DNA of 8,678 nt, taken from NCBI GenBank assembly GCA_900553065.1, contig USBZ01000064.1, forward strand, positions 1 through 8,678, given 5' to 3'. Positions 1-6,669 of the stretch are shown here, piece by piece (within the stretch, counting starts at the first letter, position 1; every line of letters begins with the position of its first letter). Both the position numbers and the translations under genes were made by a program. The notes below the pieces were generated by a model. The model saw nothing but the letters and a program-made list of their open reading frames with translations. It ran no database searches and was not told the origin of the DNA. The stretch comes from an uncultured Desulfovibrio sp. (GTDB lineage: Bacteria > Desulfobacterota > Desulfovibrionia > Desulfovibrionales > Desulfovibrionaceae).

Positions 1-30
1 GAAGCCGGGCATCCGCAGGAGGATGCATGA
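1..30 (+). CDS. 3' end of an upstream gene (partial)
   Basis: Only the last nine codons and a TGA stop are inside the window; they read EAGHPQEDA in frame 1. The TGA (28-30) overlaps the ATG (27-29) of the next small gene as ATGA, the usual sign of translational coupling in an operon. That overlap, together with the Shine-Dalgarno sequence AGGAGG at 17-22, is the only support for this frame being coding. Nothing can be said about function. If real, it would be in the same transcript as the symporter genes, so its identity would help name the transported substrate. Confidence 0.4.
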   Translation, partial: EAGHPQEDA

Positions 31-164
31 TAGCCAATATGCCCACTTCGACGTTTCTCCTCTATATCGGAGCGTTTCTGGTTCAGTTCGTATTCGTCAT
101 TGCTTACGGCATCTGGTGGTGCCTGCAGGGCAGAAATCCTTCCGGTAAGGACAGGCGGAACTAG
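27..164 (+). CDS. small single-span membrane protein, probable symporter accessory subunit
   Basis: This 45-residue protein has one hydrophobic segment (about residues 9-32, FLLYIGAFLVQFVFVIAYG followed by IWW) and a short basic, polar tail ending KDRRN. The start at 27 is favoured by AGGAGG at 17-22 (four bases upstream) and by the ATGA overlap with the preceding stop; a second in-frame ATG at 39 would be 16 bases from that site. It ends 15 bp before the sodium:solute symporter gene. Many SSS transporters have a short membrane partner encoded just upstream (YhdT with PanF, YjcH with ActP, and the shorter proteins annotated as symporter small accessory protein). Length, topology and position fit that last group, and the AYG-x-W-W followed by a Gly near the end of the membrane segment resembles it from memory. 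The role in assembly or regulation of the symporter is inference. Confidence 0.72.
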   Translation: MIANMPTSTFLLYIGAFLVQFVFVIAYGIWWCLQGRNPSGKDRRN

Positions 165-179
165 CGGAGGTCGCACGCC

Positions 180-1646
180 ATGATGATAGCCATTCTCGTC
201 ATTTACTTCGGCCTCATGCTGTTCATCGGATATCTCGCCTCGCGAAAGGTACGGGATTCCAGAGACTATTTCCTCGGCGGCAAGGGCTTCGGCCCGTGGT
301 TCACCGCCTTCAAGTTCGCCGCCACGTGGGAGAGCGGCGTCAAGCTCGTGGGCAGCCCGGGCATGGCCTGGAACGCCGGCTGGTCGTCTCTGGCCATGGG
401 CATAGGCACGCCTCTGTGCTACTTCTTCTCCTTCCGTGTGTTCGGTCAGCGCCTCAAGATGGCCTTCGACCACTTCAACGTGCTTACGCTCCCCCAAATG
501 CTGGAAAAGCGCTATAACTGCCGCGCCATCCGCGTCATTGCCGCCATTGCCATTCTCATCGGCCTCGGCGGTTCTCTGGTGGCCCAGTTCAAGGCCACGG
601 GCGAAATCTTCTCCGCCATTCTGGGGCTGGACTATCTGCACGGACTTTTCATCGGCTCCATCATCGTGGGCATTTACTGCATCATGGGCGGCTATCTCGC
701 CTCCGTGTGGACCGACTTCATTCAGGGCATCATCATGGTCATCGGCTCCATCGCCATATTCACGGCCACCGCTCAGGCGGCCTTCGGCGGCGTGTCCTTC
801 GATCTGCTGTCCCAGATGAACGCGGCGCTCGGCGCCATTGATCCCAATCTGCTCGACATCACGGGCGGCGGCAAAATGAGCTGGGCCAACCTGTTCATCA
901 TTCTTGCCATCACCATGCTTGTGGGCATTGCCATGCCGCAGCAGAGCGTAGCCATCTTCTCCATGCGCGACGTGCGTACCGCCCGCGTGGCCATGATCGT
1001 GTGCGTGGTGTTCTCCGCCATCCTCGCCTGGACGCTGGTGCTTACCGGCATGATGAGCCACATGGTGTTTGCTCCGGGGGAAGTGAAGAATCCCGATCTT
1101 GTCATCCCGCTGCTCATCCCCAAGGTGCTTTCGCCCCTCATGGGCGGCATCTACCTTGCCGCCGTGCTCGCCGCCATCATGTCCACCGTGAGCGGTTCCA
1201 TCGTGGTAGCAGCCTCCTCCCTTACGGAAGACATCTTCAAGCTGATCATTCCGAATCGGTATGAGCAGCATCCCATGTTCTACAACCGCGTCGGCTCCGC
1301 CGTGTTCGTGCTGCTGCCGCTGCTGTTCGCCATCAATCCCCCGACCATCATTTTCTGGATCGGCGTGTTCGCCTTCGGATTCCTGGTGTTCACCTTCCTC
1401 ATGCCCATGATCGGCGTCATTCTGATTCCGAACGCCACCAAGCAGGCGGCGCTGGCACAGATGGTGAGCATCATGTTCATCATTCCGATATGGACCATCT
1501 GGCTGCAGAAGCCCACGGGTATTCCGGCGCTTCTGGTCGGACTCATCGGTGCTCCGCTCATCTTCTTTGCGGTGAACGCCGTGTACAGAAAGAATGAGCT
1601 TGATCCTGAGATCACAAGCCTGTGGGAAAAGTTCCGGCAACTCTGA
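180..1646 (+). CDS. sodium:solute symporter (SSS family, PutP/PanF-like)
   Basis: This 488-residue inner-membrane protein should couple sodium entry to uptake of an organic solute. Family marks visible are DYFLGGKGFGPW at residues 29-40, TLPQMLEKRY at 102-111, and the SSS signature GGYLASVWTDFIQG at 170-183. The segment AAIMSTVSGS (331-340), followed by SSLTED, matches the PutP region whose Ser/Thr pair binds sodium, here S335 and T336. About 12-13 hydrophobic segments run from residue 2 to about 468, followed by a short charged tail, which is normal length for the family. The start at 180 has GGAGG at 166-170, nine bases upstream. The small membrane protein just before it is probably its partner. 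The substrate is not determined: proline, pantothenate and other carboxylates are all carried by close relatives. Family assignment is secure, specificity is not. Confidence 0.93.
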   Translation: MMIAILVIYFGLMLFIGYLASRKVRDSRDYFLGGKGFGPWFTAFKFAATWESGVKLVGSPGMAWNAGWSSLAMGIGTPLCYFFSFRVFGQRLKMAFDHFNVLTLPQMLEKRYNCRAIRVIAAIAILIGLGGSLVAQFKATGEIFSAILGLDYLHGLFIGSIIVGIYCIMGGYLASVWTDFIQGIIMVIGSIAIFTATAQAAFGGVSFDLLSQMNAALGAIDPNLLDITGGGKMSWANLFIILAITMLVGIAMPQQSVAIFSMRDVRTARVAMIVCVVFSAILAWTLVLTGMMSHMVFAPGEVKNPDLVIPLLIPKVLSPLMGGIYLAAVLAAIMSTVSGSIVVAASSLTEDIFKLIIPNRYEQHPMFYNRVGSAVFVLLPLLFAINPPTIIFWIGVFAFGFLVFTFLMPMIGVILIPNATKQAALAQMVSIMFIIPIWTIWLQKPTGIPALLVGLIGAPLIFFAVNAVYRKNELDPEITSLWEKFRQL

Positions 1647-1660
1647 GCAGATAGGGCATG

Positions 1661-1703
1661 ACATCCGTCACGTTTTCGGAAATCCCGGAACCGTGACGGA
1701 TGT
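1661..1703 (+). repeat. perfect 12-bp inverted repeat after the symporter gene
   Basis: ACATCCGTCACG at 1661-1672 is exactly complementary to CGTGACGGATGT at 1692-1703, with a 19-base loop. It begins 14 bases after the symporter stop codon. There is no T-run on either strand next to the stem, so it is not a standard intrinsic terminator. It may protect the 3' end of the symporter mRNA, mark a Rho-dependent end, or be a protein-binding dyad upstream of the 214-residue gene. The pairing is seen directly; the role is open. Confidence 0.6.
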
Positions 1704-1725
1704 ACTCGGGGCCGCGGGAGCAGGA

Positions 1726-1745
1726 GGGCAGTTTTCTCCCTGCCC
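1726..1745 (+). repeat. short hairpin GGGCAG/CTGCCC
   Basis: GGGCAG (1726-1731) and CTGCCC (1740-1745) enclose an 8-base loop TTTTCTCC. It lies 46 bases before the start of the 214-residue gene and behind the larger dyad at 1661-1703. The stem is only six pairs and no T-run follows on the plus strand, so termination is doubtful. It could form in the leader of the downstream mRNA or extend the structure after the symporter. Confidence 0.3.
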
Positions 1746-1791
1746 CGGAAACACGCCTGCATTATGATGCGGGCATGACGGAAAGAAAATT

Positions 1792-2436
1792 ATGGAAAAG
1801 AACATCTGCCTGAACTCCACCGGACTGGCCTGGAATGAGGAACGTCTTGCCGGAAGATACGATTTTTTCCGGCGCAGGCGCGAGGAGGTGCGGCTGGATC
1901 TTCTTTACTATCCGTACTGGCTGATTCATCTGGCTGGATCGGCCAAGTGGCGTTTTTTCGGCGAAAAGCCGATGGAAATGCTGCTTGTCTCGGATGGAAG
2001 GACGGGGCGCTGCCGCAGAGTGTCGTCTCTGCCGCAGCCCGTGGAGGAGCGGCTTGTCTTCAGCGGGGAGATGGACGGCTTTTCTCCCGCCCGCTTTGAG
2101 GCGGAAGCGGAAAGTGGTTCGGCGCTTGCGCATGTGGCGCAGCCTCTTCTGGATCAGCAAGCCGCGGAGGCTGAAGCCGAAGCATTCGCGCTGGCGGCAT
2201 GGAACAGGCGCTGCAATATTCCCCTCGGACCGAGAGCGGACATCCGTTGCGGACACAGGGAGGTATCGCTTTTCTACAAGCCGTTCTGGATCATGCAGCC
2301 GAAGGTCCGGCCGGAGTCGGGCGTGGAGAAGATGTTCATTTTTGACGCCAGCACGGGACTCGGCGGCGTTACCGAGTACTGGAGCGTGGTGGAATACGTG
2401 AAGGCTTTGCAGCAGAAGGCTGAGGAGTCTTTGTAG
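1792..2436 (+). CDS. hypothetical protein with a duplicated YxP[YF]W module
   Basis: I do not recognise this 214-residue protein. It has no signal peptide and no clear membrane segment, so it is probably cytoplasmic. Two regions look alike. Residues 32-76 contain EVRLDLLYYPYWLIH, then EKPMEMLLVSDGRTGRC. Residues 157-193 contain EVSLFYKPFWIMQ, then VEKMFIFDASTGLGGV. Both follow the plan E-V-x-L ... Y-x-P-[YF]-W-[LI], a spacer, E-K-x-M, a hydrophobic strand, then a D-x-x-T-G turn, which suggests an internal duplication. The middle (about 100-137) is rich in Ala and Glu and likely helical. The ATG at 1792 has only a weak purine-rich site (GGAAAG, 1780-1785) and no upstream in-frame ATG was found. 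It stands alone between the symporter and the bidirectional terminator at 2498-2540. Coding is supported by its length, its orderly composition and its position before the terminator. No function is proposed. Confidence 0.75.
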   Translation: MEKNICLNSTGLAWNEERLAGRYDFFRRRREEVRLDLLYYPYWLIHLAGSAKWRFFGEKPMEMLLVSDGRTGRCRRVSSLPQPVEERLVFSGEMDGFSPARFEAEAESGSALAHVAQPLLDQQAAEAEAEAFALAAWNRRCNIPLGPRADIRCGHREVSLFYKPFWIMQPKVRPESGVEKMFIFDASTGLGGVTEYWSVVEYVKALQQKAEESL

Positions 2437-2441
2437 CCGCT

Positions 2442-2453
2442 GCCGGAAACGGC
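2442..2453 (+). repeat. small GNRA-capped hairpin after the stop codon
   Basis: GCCG (2442-2445), loop GAAA and CGGC (2450-2453) form a compact stem with a GNRA tetraloop six bases past the stop of the 214-residue gene. It may help protect the 3' end. It has no T-run and is not a terminator by itself. Confidence 0.3.
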
Positions 2454-2474
2454 GGAGGGCAAACGTTTCAGAGC

Positions 2475-2491
2475 TTCCGGCGCAGCCGGAA
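2475..2491 (+). repeat. short hairpin TTCCGGC/GCCGGAA
   Basis: TTCCGGC (2475-2481) and GCCGGAA (2485-2491) pair perfectly around a three-base loop (GCA), seven bases ahead of the main terminator stem. Together with the GNRA hairpin at 2442-2453 it makes the 3' region of the preceding gene a run of three hairpins. A role in mRNA 3'-end stability is inference. Confidence 0.35.
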
Positions 2492-2497
2492 AGAGAA

Positions 2498-2540
2498 GGA
2501 AAAGGGCGGATCGCACATGCCGTGCGGTCCGCCCTTTTCC
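2498..2540. terminator. bidirectional intrinsic terminator between convergent genes
   Basis: A 19-base left arm (2498-2516, starting GGAAAAGGGCGGA) pairs with a right arm (2522-2540, ending CCGCCCTTTTCC) with a single U-G wobble and a five-base loop. The base of the stem is AAAA on the left and TTTT on the right, so either strand yields a GC-rich stem ending in U residues. It lies 61 bases after the 214-residue gene and 15 bases after the stop of the LysR gene read on the minus strand, the expected place for a shared terminator of two convergent genes. Confidence 0.85.
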
Positions 2541-2555
2541 TGTGCGGTCAGGTAC

Positions 2556-3515
2556 TCAGCCGTTGGGAAGCCCGGCGGGATTGCCTGCGCTGTCGGGACC
2601 GCAGTCCTCCCGCAGATTTTTGATGAGGGCGGCGGCCTGCGGCGTCAGATGCTTGTGCTTGCGGATGAGAAGACCGTAGTGCACGACGGGCAGGAAGCGG
2701 TCCAGAGGATAGAGCTTGAAGGGACTCGGCTTGATGTTGAATGAGCTTGAAGTGATGCTCATCTCATCCATGATGGCTACGCCCACGCCGCGCAGGACAT
2801 ACTGCAGCATGAGGAAGTTGCTGTTGACGCAGACGGCGTTCTTCTTGATGTACGGACTTGTGGTGGCATTGGAGCCGAAATAGGGGTCGCCTTTGTCGTC
2901 CATCTGCTCCGAAAGAAAGGAAACGAAGGGCAGACGCTCAAGGTCTTCCAGATCAGGCTCGTCGGGCAGGTTGTAGTCGTTGTCCTTGCGCGTGACAAGA
3001 AGCGGCCTTGAGAGAAAAAGTTTTTCAAATTCGCAGGTTTCGGGAAGCGTTGTAAGTCCTGTGAAGCCGAAGTCCACACGGGAGGCCACCACGTCGTTGA
3101 CCACTTCATACGGCATGGCCCGACGGATGAGAATATTCACATCCGGGTGCTCCACGCGGAATGCGGATACGCAGTCCACGATTTTCCGGGCTATGGGCAG
3201 GTTGCAGGAAAGAATGATCCGACCCTTCAGATCGCCCTGAAGATTGCCCACTTCCGAACGAAGACACTTGAGTGTTTCAAAGGTGGAAATCGTCCAGTCC
3301 AGAAGCTTTTTCCCTTCCGGAGTGAGATTCATTCCCTTCTTGTAGCGGTCGAACAGAACGGTATTCAGGTTGGATTCCAAGGCCTTGAGCTGATAGCTCA
3401 GCGTGGATGCGCTGCGGTTCATGAGCAGCGCGGCCCTGCGTATGCTGCCGGTTTTGGCGATGTAATAAAAACCTCTGAGCCACTGGATGAAATCCCCGTT
3501 CAGTTCTTCAATCAT
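2556..3515 (-). CDS. LysR-type transcriptional regulator
   Basis: This 319-residue cytoplasmic DNA-binding protein has the normal LTTR length and plan. A winged helix-turn-helix covers about residues 10-70 (GFYYIAKTGSIRRAALLMNR, then SASTLSYQLKALE, then LFDRYKKGMNLTPEGKKLL). A linker helix runs to about 90, and a substrate-binding-like effector domain fills about 97-300, with DFGFTGL at 148-154 and GVGVAIMDE at 243-251. The ATG at 3513-3515 (complement) has AGAGG eight bases upstream. It is transcribed away from the TRAP permease with 112 bp between the two starts. That is the classical arrangement for an LTTR that controls its divergent neighbour and often itself, responding to the imported compound or a product of it. 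The inducer is unknown. Family call is secure; the target operon is inferred from position. Confidence 0.94.
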   Translation of the reverse strand: MIEELNGDFIQWLRGFYYIAKTGSIRRAALLMNRSASTLSYQLKALESNLNTVLFDRYKKGMNLTPEGKKLLDWTISTFETLKCLRSEVGNLQGDLKGRIILSCNLPIARKIVDCVSAFRVEHPDVNILIRRAMPYEVVNDVVASRVDFGFTGLTTLPETCEFEKLFLSRPLLVTRKDNDYNLPDEPDLEDLERLPFVSFLSEQMDDKGDPYFGSNATTSPYIKKNAVCVNSNFLMLQYVLRGVGVAIMDEMSITSSSFNIKPSPFKLYPLDRFLPVVHYGLLIRKHKHLTPQAAALIKNLREDCGPDSAGNPAGLPNG

Positions 3516-3546
3516 GGCGCGTGCCTCTGTCGGGAAGAGTGTTTGG

Positions 3547-3575
3547 TTTTTTCGAACGATAATTATTTTTTTTCG
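3547..3575 (+). repeat. direct repeat TTTTTTCG at 21-bp spacing
   Basis: TTTTTTCG occurs at 3547-3554 and again at 3568-3575. The copies start 21 bp apart, two turns of B-DNA, so they face the same side of the helix. The segment between them holds the palindrome ATAATTAT. T-runs occur easily in an AT-rich promoter, so chance is possible. Regularly phased sites between divergent genes are typical of tandem LTTR dimers. Confidence 0.35.
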
Positions 3576-3595
3576 GTTTTACAAGATATCCAGTC

Positions 3596-3611
3596 TGTGT
3601 TTTTATTCACA
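3596..3611. promoter_or_regulatory. CRP/FNR-family-like palindromic site
   Basis: TGTGT-TTTTAT-TCACA matches the CRP/FNR-superfamily consensus TGTGA-N6-TCACA at 9 of 10 specified bases. In Desulfovibrio-type bacteria the HcpR regulators of this superfamily bind TTGTGA-N6-TCACAA-like sites; the flanking bases here are C on both sides, so only the core fits. The site is just before the permease Shine-Dalgarno sequence (3613-3619), where binding would be expected to block transcription of the TRAP operon. Seen from the LysR promoter candidate it would lie some 55 bp upstream of the start and could activate. A short mRNA hairpin (GTGT/ACAC) is an alternative reading. Confidence 0.4.
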
Positions 3612-3627
3612 CAAGGAGGAGCAAGCC

Positions 3628-5592
3628 ATGACAATGGAAACAGATAAGCCGGTTGTTCGGAAAAAGTATTCCGCAGCGATTCCCTGGAGCGAGCGTAACC
3701 TTCGCCTCAAAATCGCCGGTGTCATAGGCGTGGCATGGACGATCTATATCATCATGTCCTTGTTTAATGTGTTCTTTTACCTTGGAATCGTTATCTTTCC
3801 CATCACGCACAGAGCAATATGCTCCGGCGCCATAACCTGTCTGGCGCTGCTTGTCGTGCCGTGGAAGAAAGGCAAGGGGCTGGGACCGCTTTCCATCGTT
3901 GATATCCTTCTGGTGCTGATGGCCGCCGTCGGCGCAGGATACATTGCCGTGAATGCCTCCACTCTGGTGTATGAATGGAAGGACGCCACGGTGCCGCAGA
4001 TGTGCCTCGGCCTTGCCTTCGGGCTTGCCATTCTGGAAACGGCCCGTCGTGTGGCCGGCTGGATCCCCGTGGGACTGATCGTCGCATCGTTCTTCTACTT
4101 CGTGTACAGCGATTATTTCCCCGGCTTCATGATGAGCTCCGGATACAGCTATCCGCGAGCCGTGGCCTGGATGTACCTGAGCGGCGAAGGCATGTGGGGC
4201 GCCATTCTGGGTACGGTGACCAGCGTTGTGCCGGGCTTCATCCTGTTCGGCTCCGTGCTGCGCATCTGCGGCGCCGACGACTTCTTCGGTGATCTCGCGC
4301 TGGCCTGCATGGGCAAGTACCGCGGCGGTCCCGCCAAAACCGCCGTGTTCTCCTCCATGCTGTTCGGTTCTCTTTCCGGTTCTCCCGCGGCCAACGTTGC
4401 CACGACCGGTCAGATCACCATTCCCATGATGAAGCAGAACGGCTTCAAGCCCGAACTGGCCGGCGCCGTGGAAGCCGTGGCCAGTACCGGCGGCCCCTTC
4501 ACGCCTCCCATCATGGGGTCGGTGTCCTTCCTGATCGCCGATGCCCTGAGTGTGAACTACTGGACGGTGTGCGCCGCCGCCTTCCTTCCCGTGGTGGTTT
4601 ATTACGGTATCCTGCTGTTCCAGATCGATTCCGAAGCCATTCGCAACGGTTTCCGCGGACTGCCCGAGGAAAAGCTACCTCAGGTCTGGACCGTGCTGAA
4701 ACGCGGCTGGTACTATCTCGCGCCTCTGGGCGTTCTGATCTTCACGCTGGGCGTGCTCAAGTATTCCGCTCAGACCAGTATTCTGTACACCATCATCGCC
4801 CTCGTCATCTGCAGTTGCTTTTCCAAGCGCACCCGTCTGACGCCCAAGCGCGTTCTGGAAATTCTGGATGACACCGCTGCCGGCATGATCATGGTCATTC
4901 CCCTGTGCACTGGTATCGGCATTCTGGTCGGAGCCCTGAACATTTCCGGCATGGGCAGCGGTCTTGCAGGCGCCCTGGCCGATCTTGCGGGCAACAGCCG
5001 GTTCCTGCTGCTGGCCATGACGGCCATCTCCATCTTCATCATGGGCATGGGCATGACCGCTCTGGCCTGCTACCTGCTCGCCGTGGCCATGCTGGTTCCC
5101 GCCCTGATTTCCGCCGGCGTGCTTCCCATCGCCGCACACATGTTCCTGTTCTATTACGGAACGCTTTCCTTCATCACTCCGCCCGTGGCCATTGCGGCAT
5201 TCGTAGCCGCAGGCATAGCCGATGCCGATGCCACGCGCACCGGACTTCTGGCCACCCGTCTGGGCATTTCAGCCTTCCTGCTGCCCTGGTTCTTCGTGAC
5301 CAACCCCGGGATTCTCTGGGTAGGCAGCGCCTTTGAAATCGCCTTTGACTTCGTAGGTATCTTCGTCAGCCTGATGCTGCTCTCCAGTGCCTTCACCGGC
5401 GTCATGTTCGCACCGGTCGGCAAGCTGACTCGTGTGGTGTTCGCCGTGCTGGGCGGCCTGTTCGTCGTACCCTTCCCCACGGAATTCAACTATGTGCTGG
5501 TGCCCGTGTCCATCTGTGTGGTCGCCGCGTTCTACCTTCGCGGAACCAGAAAGACCTCTGGAAACGTGGCTGATTCAGAACCTACGGAATGA
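3628..5592 (+). CDS. TRAP transporter fused permease (4TM/12TM, TAXI type)
   Basis: This 654-residue inner-membrane protein combines the small (DctQ-like) and large (DctM-like) TRAP subunits in one chain, as is usual for TAXI systems. It drives ion-coupled uptake of the ligand delivered by the periplasmic receptor encoded next. The first hydrophobic segments (about residues 28-163) form the small-subunit part. The large-subunit part carries the conserved block SGSPAANVATTGQITIPMMK (250-269), then NGFKPELAGAVEAVASTGG (271-289) and PPIMG (293-297). The ATG at 3628 is chosen because AAGGAGG (3613-3619) lies eight bases upstream. The frame stays open upstream to 3487, but those codons cross the LysR start and promoter region. 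It is the first gene of the operon and is 34 bp from the receptor gene. Typical relatives have PPVMGAAAF where this one has PPIMGSVSF, a mild variation. Family is secure, substrate unknown. Confidence 0.93.
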   Translation: MTMETDKPVVRKKYSAAIPWSERNLRLKIAGVIGVAWTIYIIMSLFNVFFYLGIVIFPITHRAICSGAITCLALLVVPWKKGKGLGPLSIVDILLVLMAAVGAGYIAVNASTLVYEWKDATVPQMCLGLAFGLAILETARRVAGWIPVGLIVASFFYFVYSDYFPGFMMSSGYSYPRAVAWMYLSGEGMWGAILGTVTSVVPGFILFGSVLRICGADDFFGDLALACMGKYRGGPAKTAVFSSMLFGSLSGSPAANVATTGQITIPMMKQNGFKPELAGAVEAVASTGGPFTPPIMGSVSFLIADALSVNYWTVCAAAFLPVVVYYGILLFQIDSEAIRNGFRGLPEEKLPQVWTVLKRGWYYLAPLGVLIFTLGVLKYSAQTSILYTIIALVICSCFSKRTRLTPKRVLEILDDTAAGMIMVIPLCTGIGILVGALNISGMGSGLAGALADLAGNSRFLLLAMTAISIFIMGMGMTALACYLLAVAMLVPALISAGVLPIAAHMFLFYYGTLSFITPPVAIAAFVAAGIADADATRTGLLATRLGISAFLLPWFFVTNPGILWVGSAFEIAFDFVGIFVSLMLLSSAFTGVMFAPVGKLTRVVFAVLGGLFVVPFPTEFNYVLVPVSICVVAAFYLRGTRKTSGNVADSEPTE

Positions 5593-5626
5593 TAATACCC
5601 TGTTTTATCTGAAAAAGGAGGAGACT

Positions 5627-6664
5627 ATGCTGTTGTCGAAGCTTTCAGGAAAGGGTCTTGTCGCGGCTATGCTGGCCGTCTGTCTGACCGGCGGTTCCGC
5701 CTATGCGGCCGGTGAGGAAATCGTATGGCCCAAGAAGATGATCGTATCCATGGCGTCCTCCGGCGGCCCGGCCAACATGATCATGGCGGCCATTGCCCGC
5801 GTCATTGAAAAGAATACGCCGATTCAGCGCGTCATCGTTCAGCCCATCGGCGGCATCAACAACTTCGCTCCCATGATGGAAAAGGGTGAAGTGGACATGG
5901 CCATCCACAGCGGCGCCGACGTGATGGCCCACATGGCCGGTCTCGAAGGCGATGACCGCATGGAATTCATGCGCACGCTGCTTCCCGCCAGCTCCCAGGC
6001 CTTCGTCTGCCTGACCACGCCCGACAAGGGCATCAAGAACCTGGCCGACCTCAAGGGCAAGGTGGTGTACTCCCGTAACCCCGGCAACACCATGTTCGAT
6101 CCCGTTGTGCGTGCACTGCTCGCCGGCGCCGGACTCAAGGAATCCGACCTCAAGGCCAATCTGACCAAGGCCAACAACACCGTAGCCATCGCCGACGTGG
6201 TGGAAGATCGTGCGGATGCCATGATCATGCCCGCCCTGACCAACGTGGTCATGGAACTCCGTCAGGCCAAGGATGAATGTCTGTTCATCACGCCTACCGA
6301 TGAGCAGCTGCCTGGCGTGAAGTCCGCCATGCCTCCCGGATATTATTTCGACACCCTGCCTGCCGGTTCCCGTCTGTACGGCAATACCGACGAAGTGAAG
6401 AATGCTCCCATTTACCGTTCCGTGCTGCTCGTGAACGAAAAGATGCCCAAGGCCCTGGCCGCTGAACTGGTCAAGGTCATCATGGATCATCGTGACGAGT
6501 GGGTCGGCGTGCACGGTCAGGCTGCTGACTGGGGCGTCATGTCTCTCGGTCTGCCGCCCATGCATGAAGGCGCCCGGGAATACTTCGAAAGCAAGGGTCT
6601 CATCACCGACGAGCAGAAGGCTGAACAGGACAAGTTCCTGTCCATGCTGTCCTCCCAGGAGTAA
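5627..6664 (+). CDS. TAXI-family TRAP transporter solute-binding protein
   Basis: This 345-residue periplasmic receptor is the extracytoplasmic partner of the fused permease. It has a signal peptide: basic start, hydrophobic core (about residues 10-22), and SAYAAGEE, cleaved after A27 or A28. Mature-domain features match TAXI/NMT1-like proteins: SSGGPANMIMAAIARVIEK (44-62) in place of the usual TGG-x-x-G-x-Y-Y ligand loop, PIGGINNFAPMMEKGEVDMAI (in 73-93), and GIKNLADLKGKVV (135-147). The start at 5627 has AAGGAGG (5615-5621) five bases upstream; codons upstream in this frame run inside the permease gene and are not used. The ligand loop lacks the common tyrosine pair, so the ligand may differ from the glutamate or 2-oxo acids known for some TAXI proteins. 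The last codons carry the Shine-Dalgarno site of the flavoprotein gene, which points to coupled translation. Confidence 0.9.
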   Translation: MLLSKLSGKGLVAAMLAVCLTGGSAYAAGEEIVWPKKMIVSMASSGGPANMIMAAIARVIEKNTPIQRVIVQPIGGINNFAPMMEKGEVDMAIHSGADVMAHMAGLEGDDRMEFMRTLLPASSQAFVCLTTPDKGIKNLADLKGKVVYSRNPGNTMFDPVVRALLAGAGLKESDLKANLTKANNTVAIADVVEDRADAMIMPALTNVVMELRQAKDECLFITPTDEQLPGVKSAMPPGYYFDTLPAGSRLYGNTDEVKNAPIYRSVLLVNEKMPKALAAELVKVIMDHRDEWVGVHGQAADWGVMSLGLPPMHEGAREYFESKGLITDEQKAEQDKFLSMLSSQE

Positions 6665-6669
6665 CTATT

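Larger units (their letters stand above)
3516..3627. promoter_or_regulatory. divergent promoter region between LysR gene and TRAP operon
   Basis: This stretch is clearly more AT-rich than the surrounding genes, with two T-runs and several short palindromes (TTCGAA 3551-3556, ATAATTAT 3559-3566, GATATC 3585-3590). A possible promoter for the LysR gene on the minus strand is TTGTAA (complement of 3579-3584), 17 bases, then TATCGT (complement of 3556-3561), each matching 4 of 6 consensus bases. For the plus strand I see no convincing -35/-10 pair, which fits a promoter that needs an activator. LTTR binding here is expected from gene layout, but I could not single out one T-N11-A box. Confidence 0.6.

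Noticed and set aside
2517..2744. A 75-codon plus-strand frame over the 3' end of the LysR gene
   Set aside because: It begins in the terminator loop and right arm, is antisense to the regulator's effector domain, and has no motif.
3487..3627. Upstream extension of the TRAP permease start to 3487
   Set aside because: It would overlap the LysR start codon and the AT-rich promoter region and add 47 residues without family match; a strong Shine-Dalgarno site points to 3628.
5432..5626. Upstream extension of the TAXI receptor start to 5432
   Set aside because: It would bury the signal peptide behind 65 residues and overlap the permease gene; AAGGAGG five bases before 5627 decides the start.
5672..5686. 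Possible lipobox (LAVC, residues 16-19) making the TAXI receptor a lipoprotein
   Set aside because: Val before the Cys is atypical, and a better type I cleavage site, AYA/A or YAA/G, follows a few residues later.
5645..6565. A 306-codon open frame on the minus strand opposite the TAXI receptor gene
   Set aside because: Same antisense codon-bias effect; the composition is heavily His/Gly/Asp and it has no family features, while the plus strand encodes a secreted receptor with a signal peptide.
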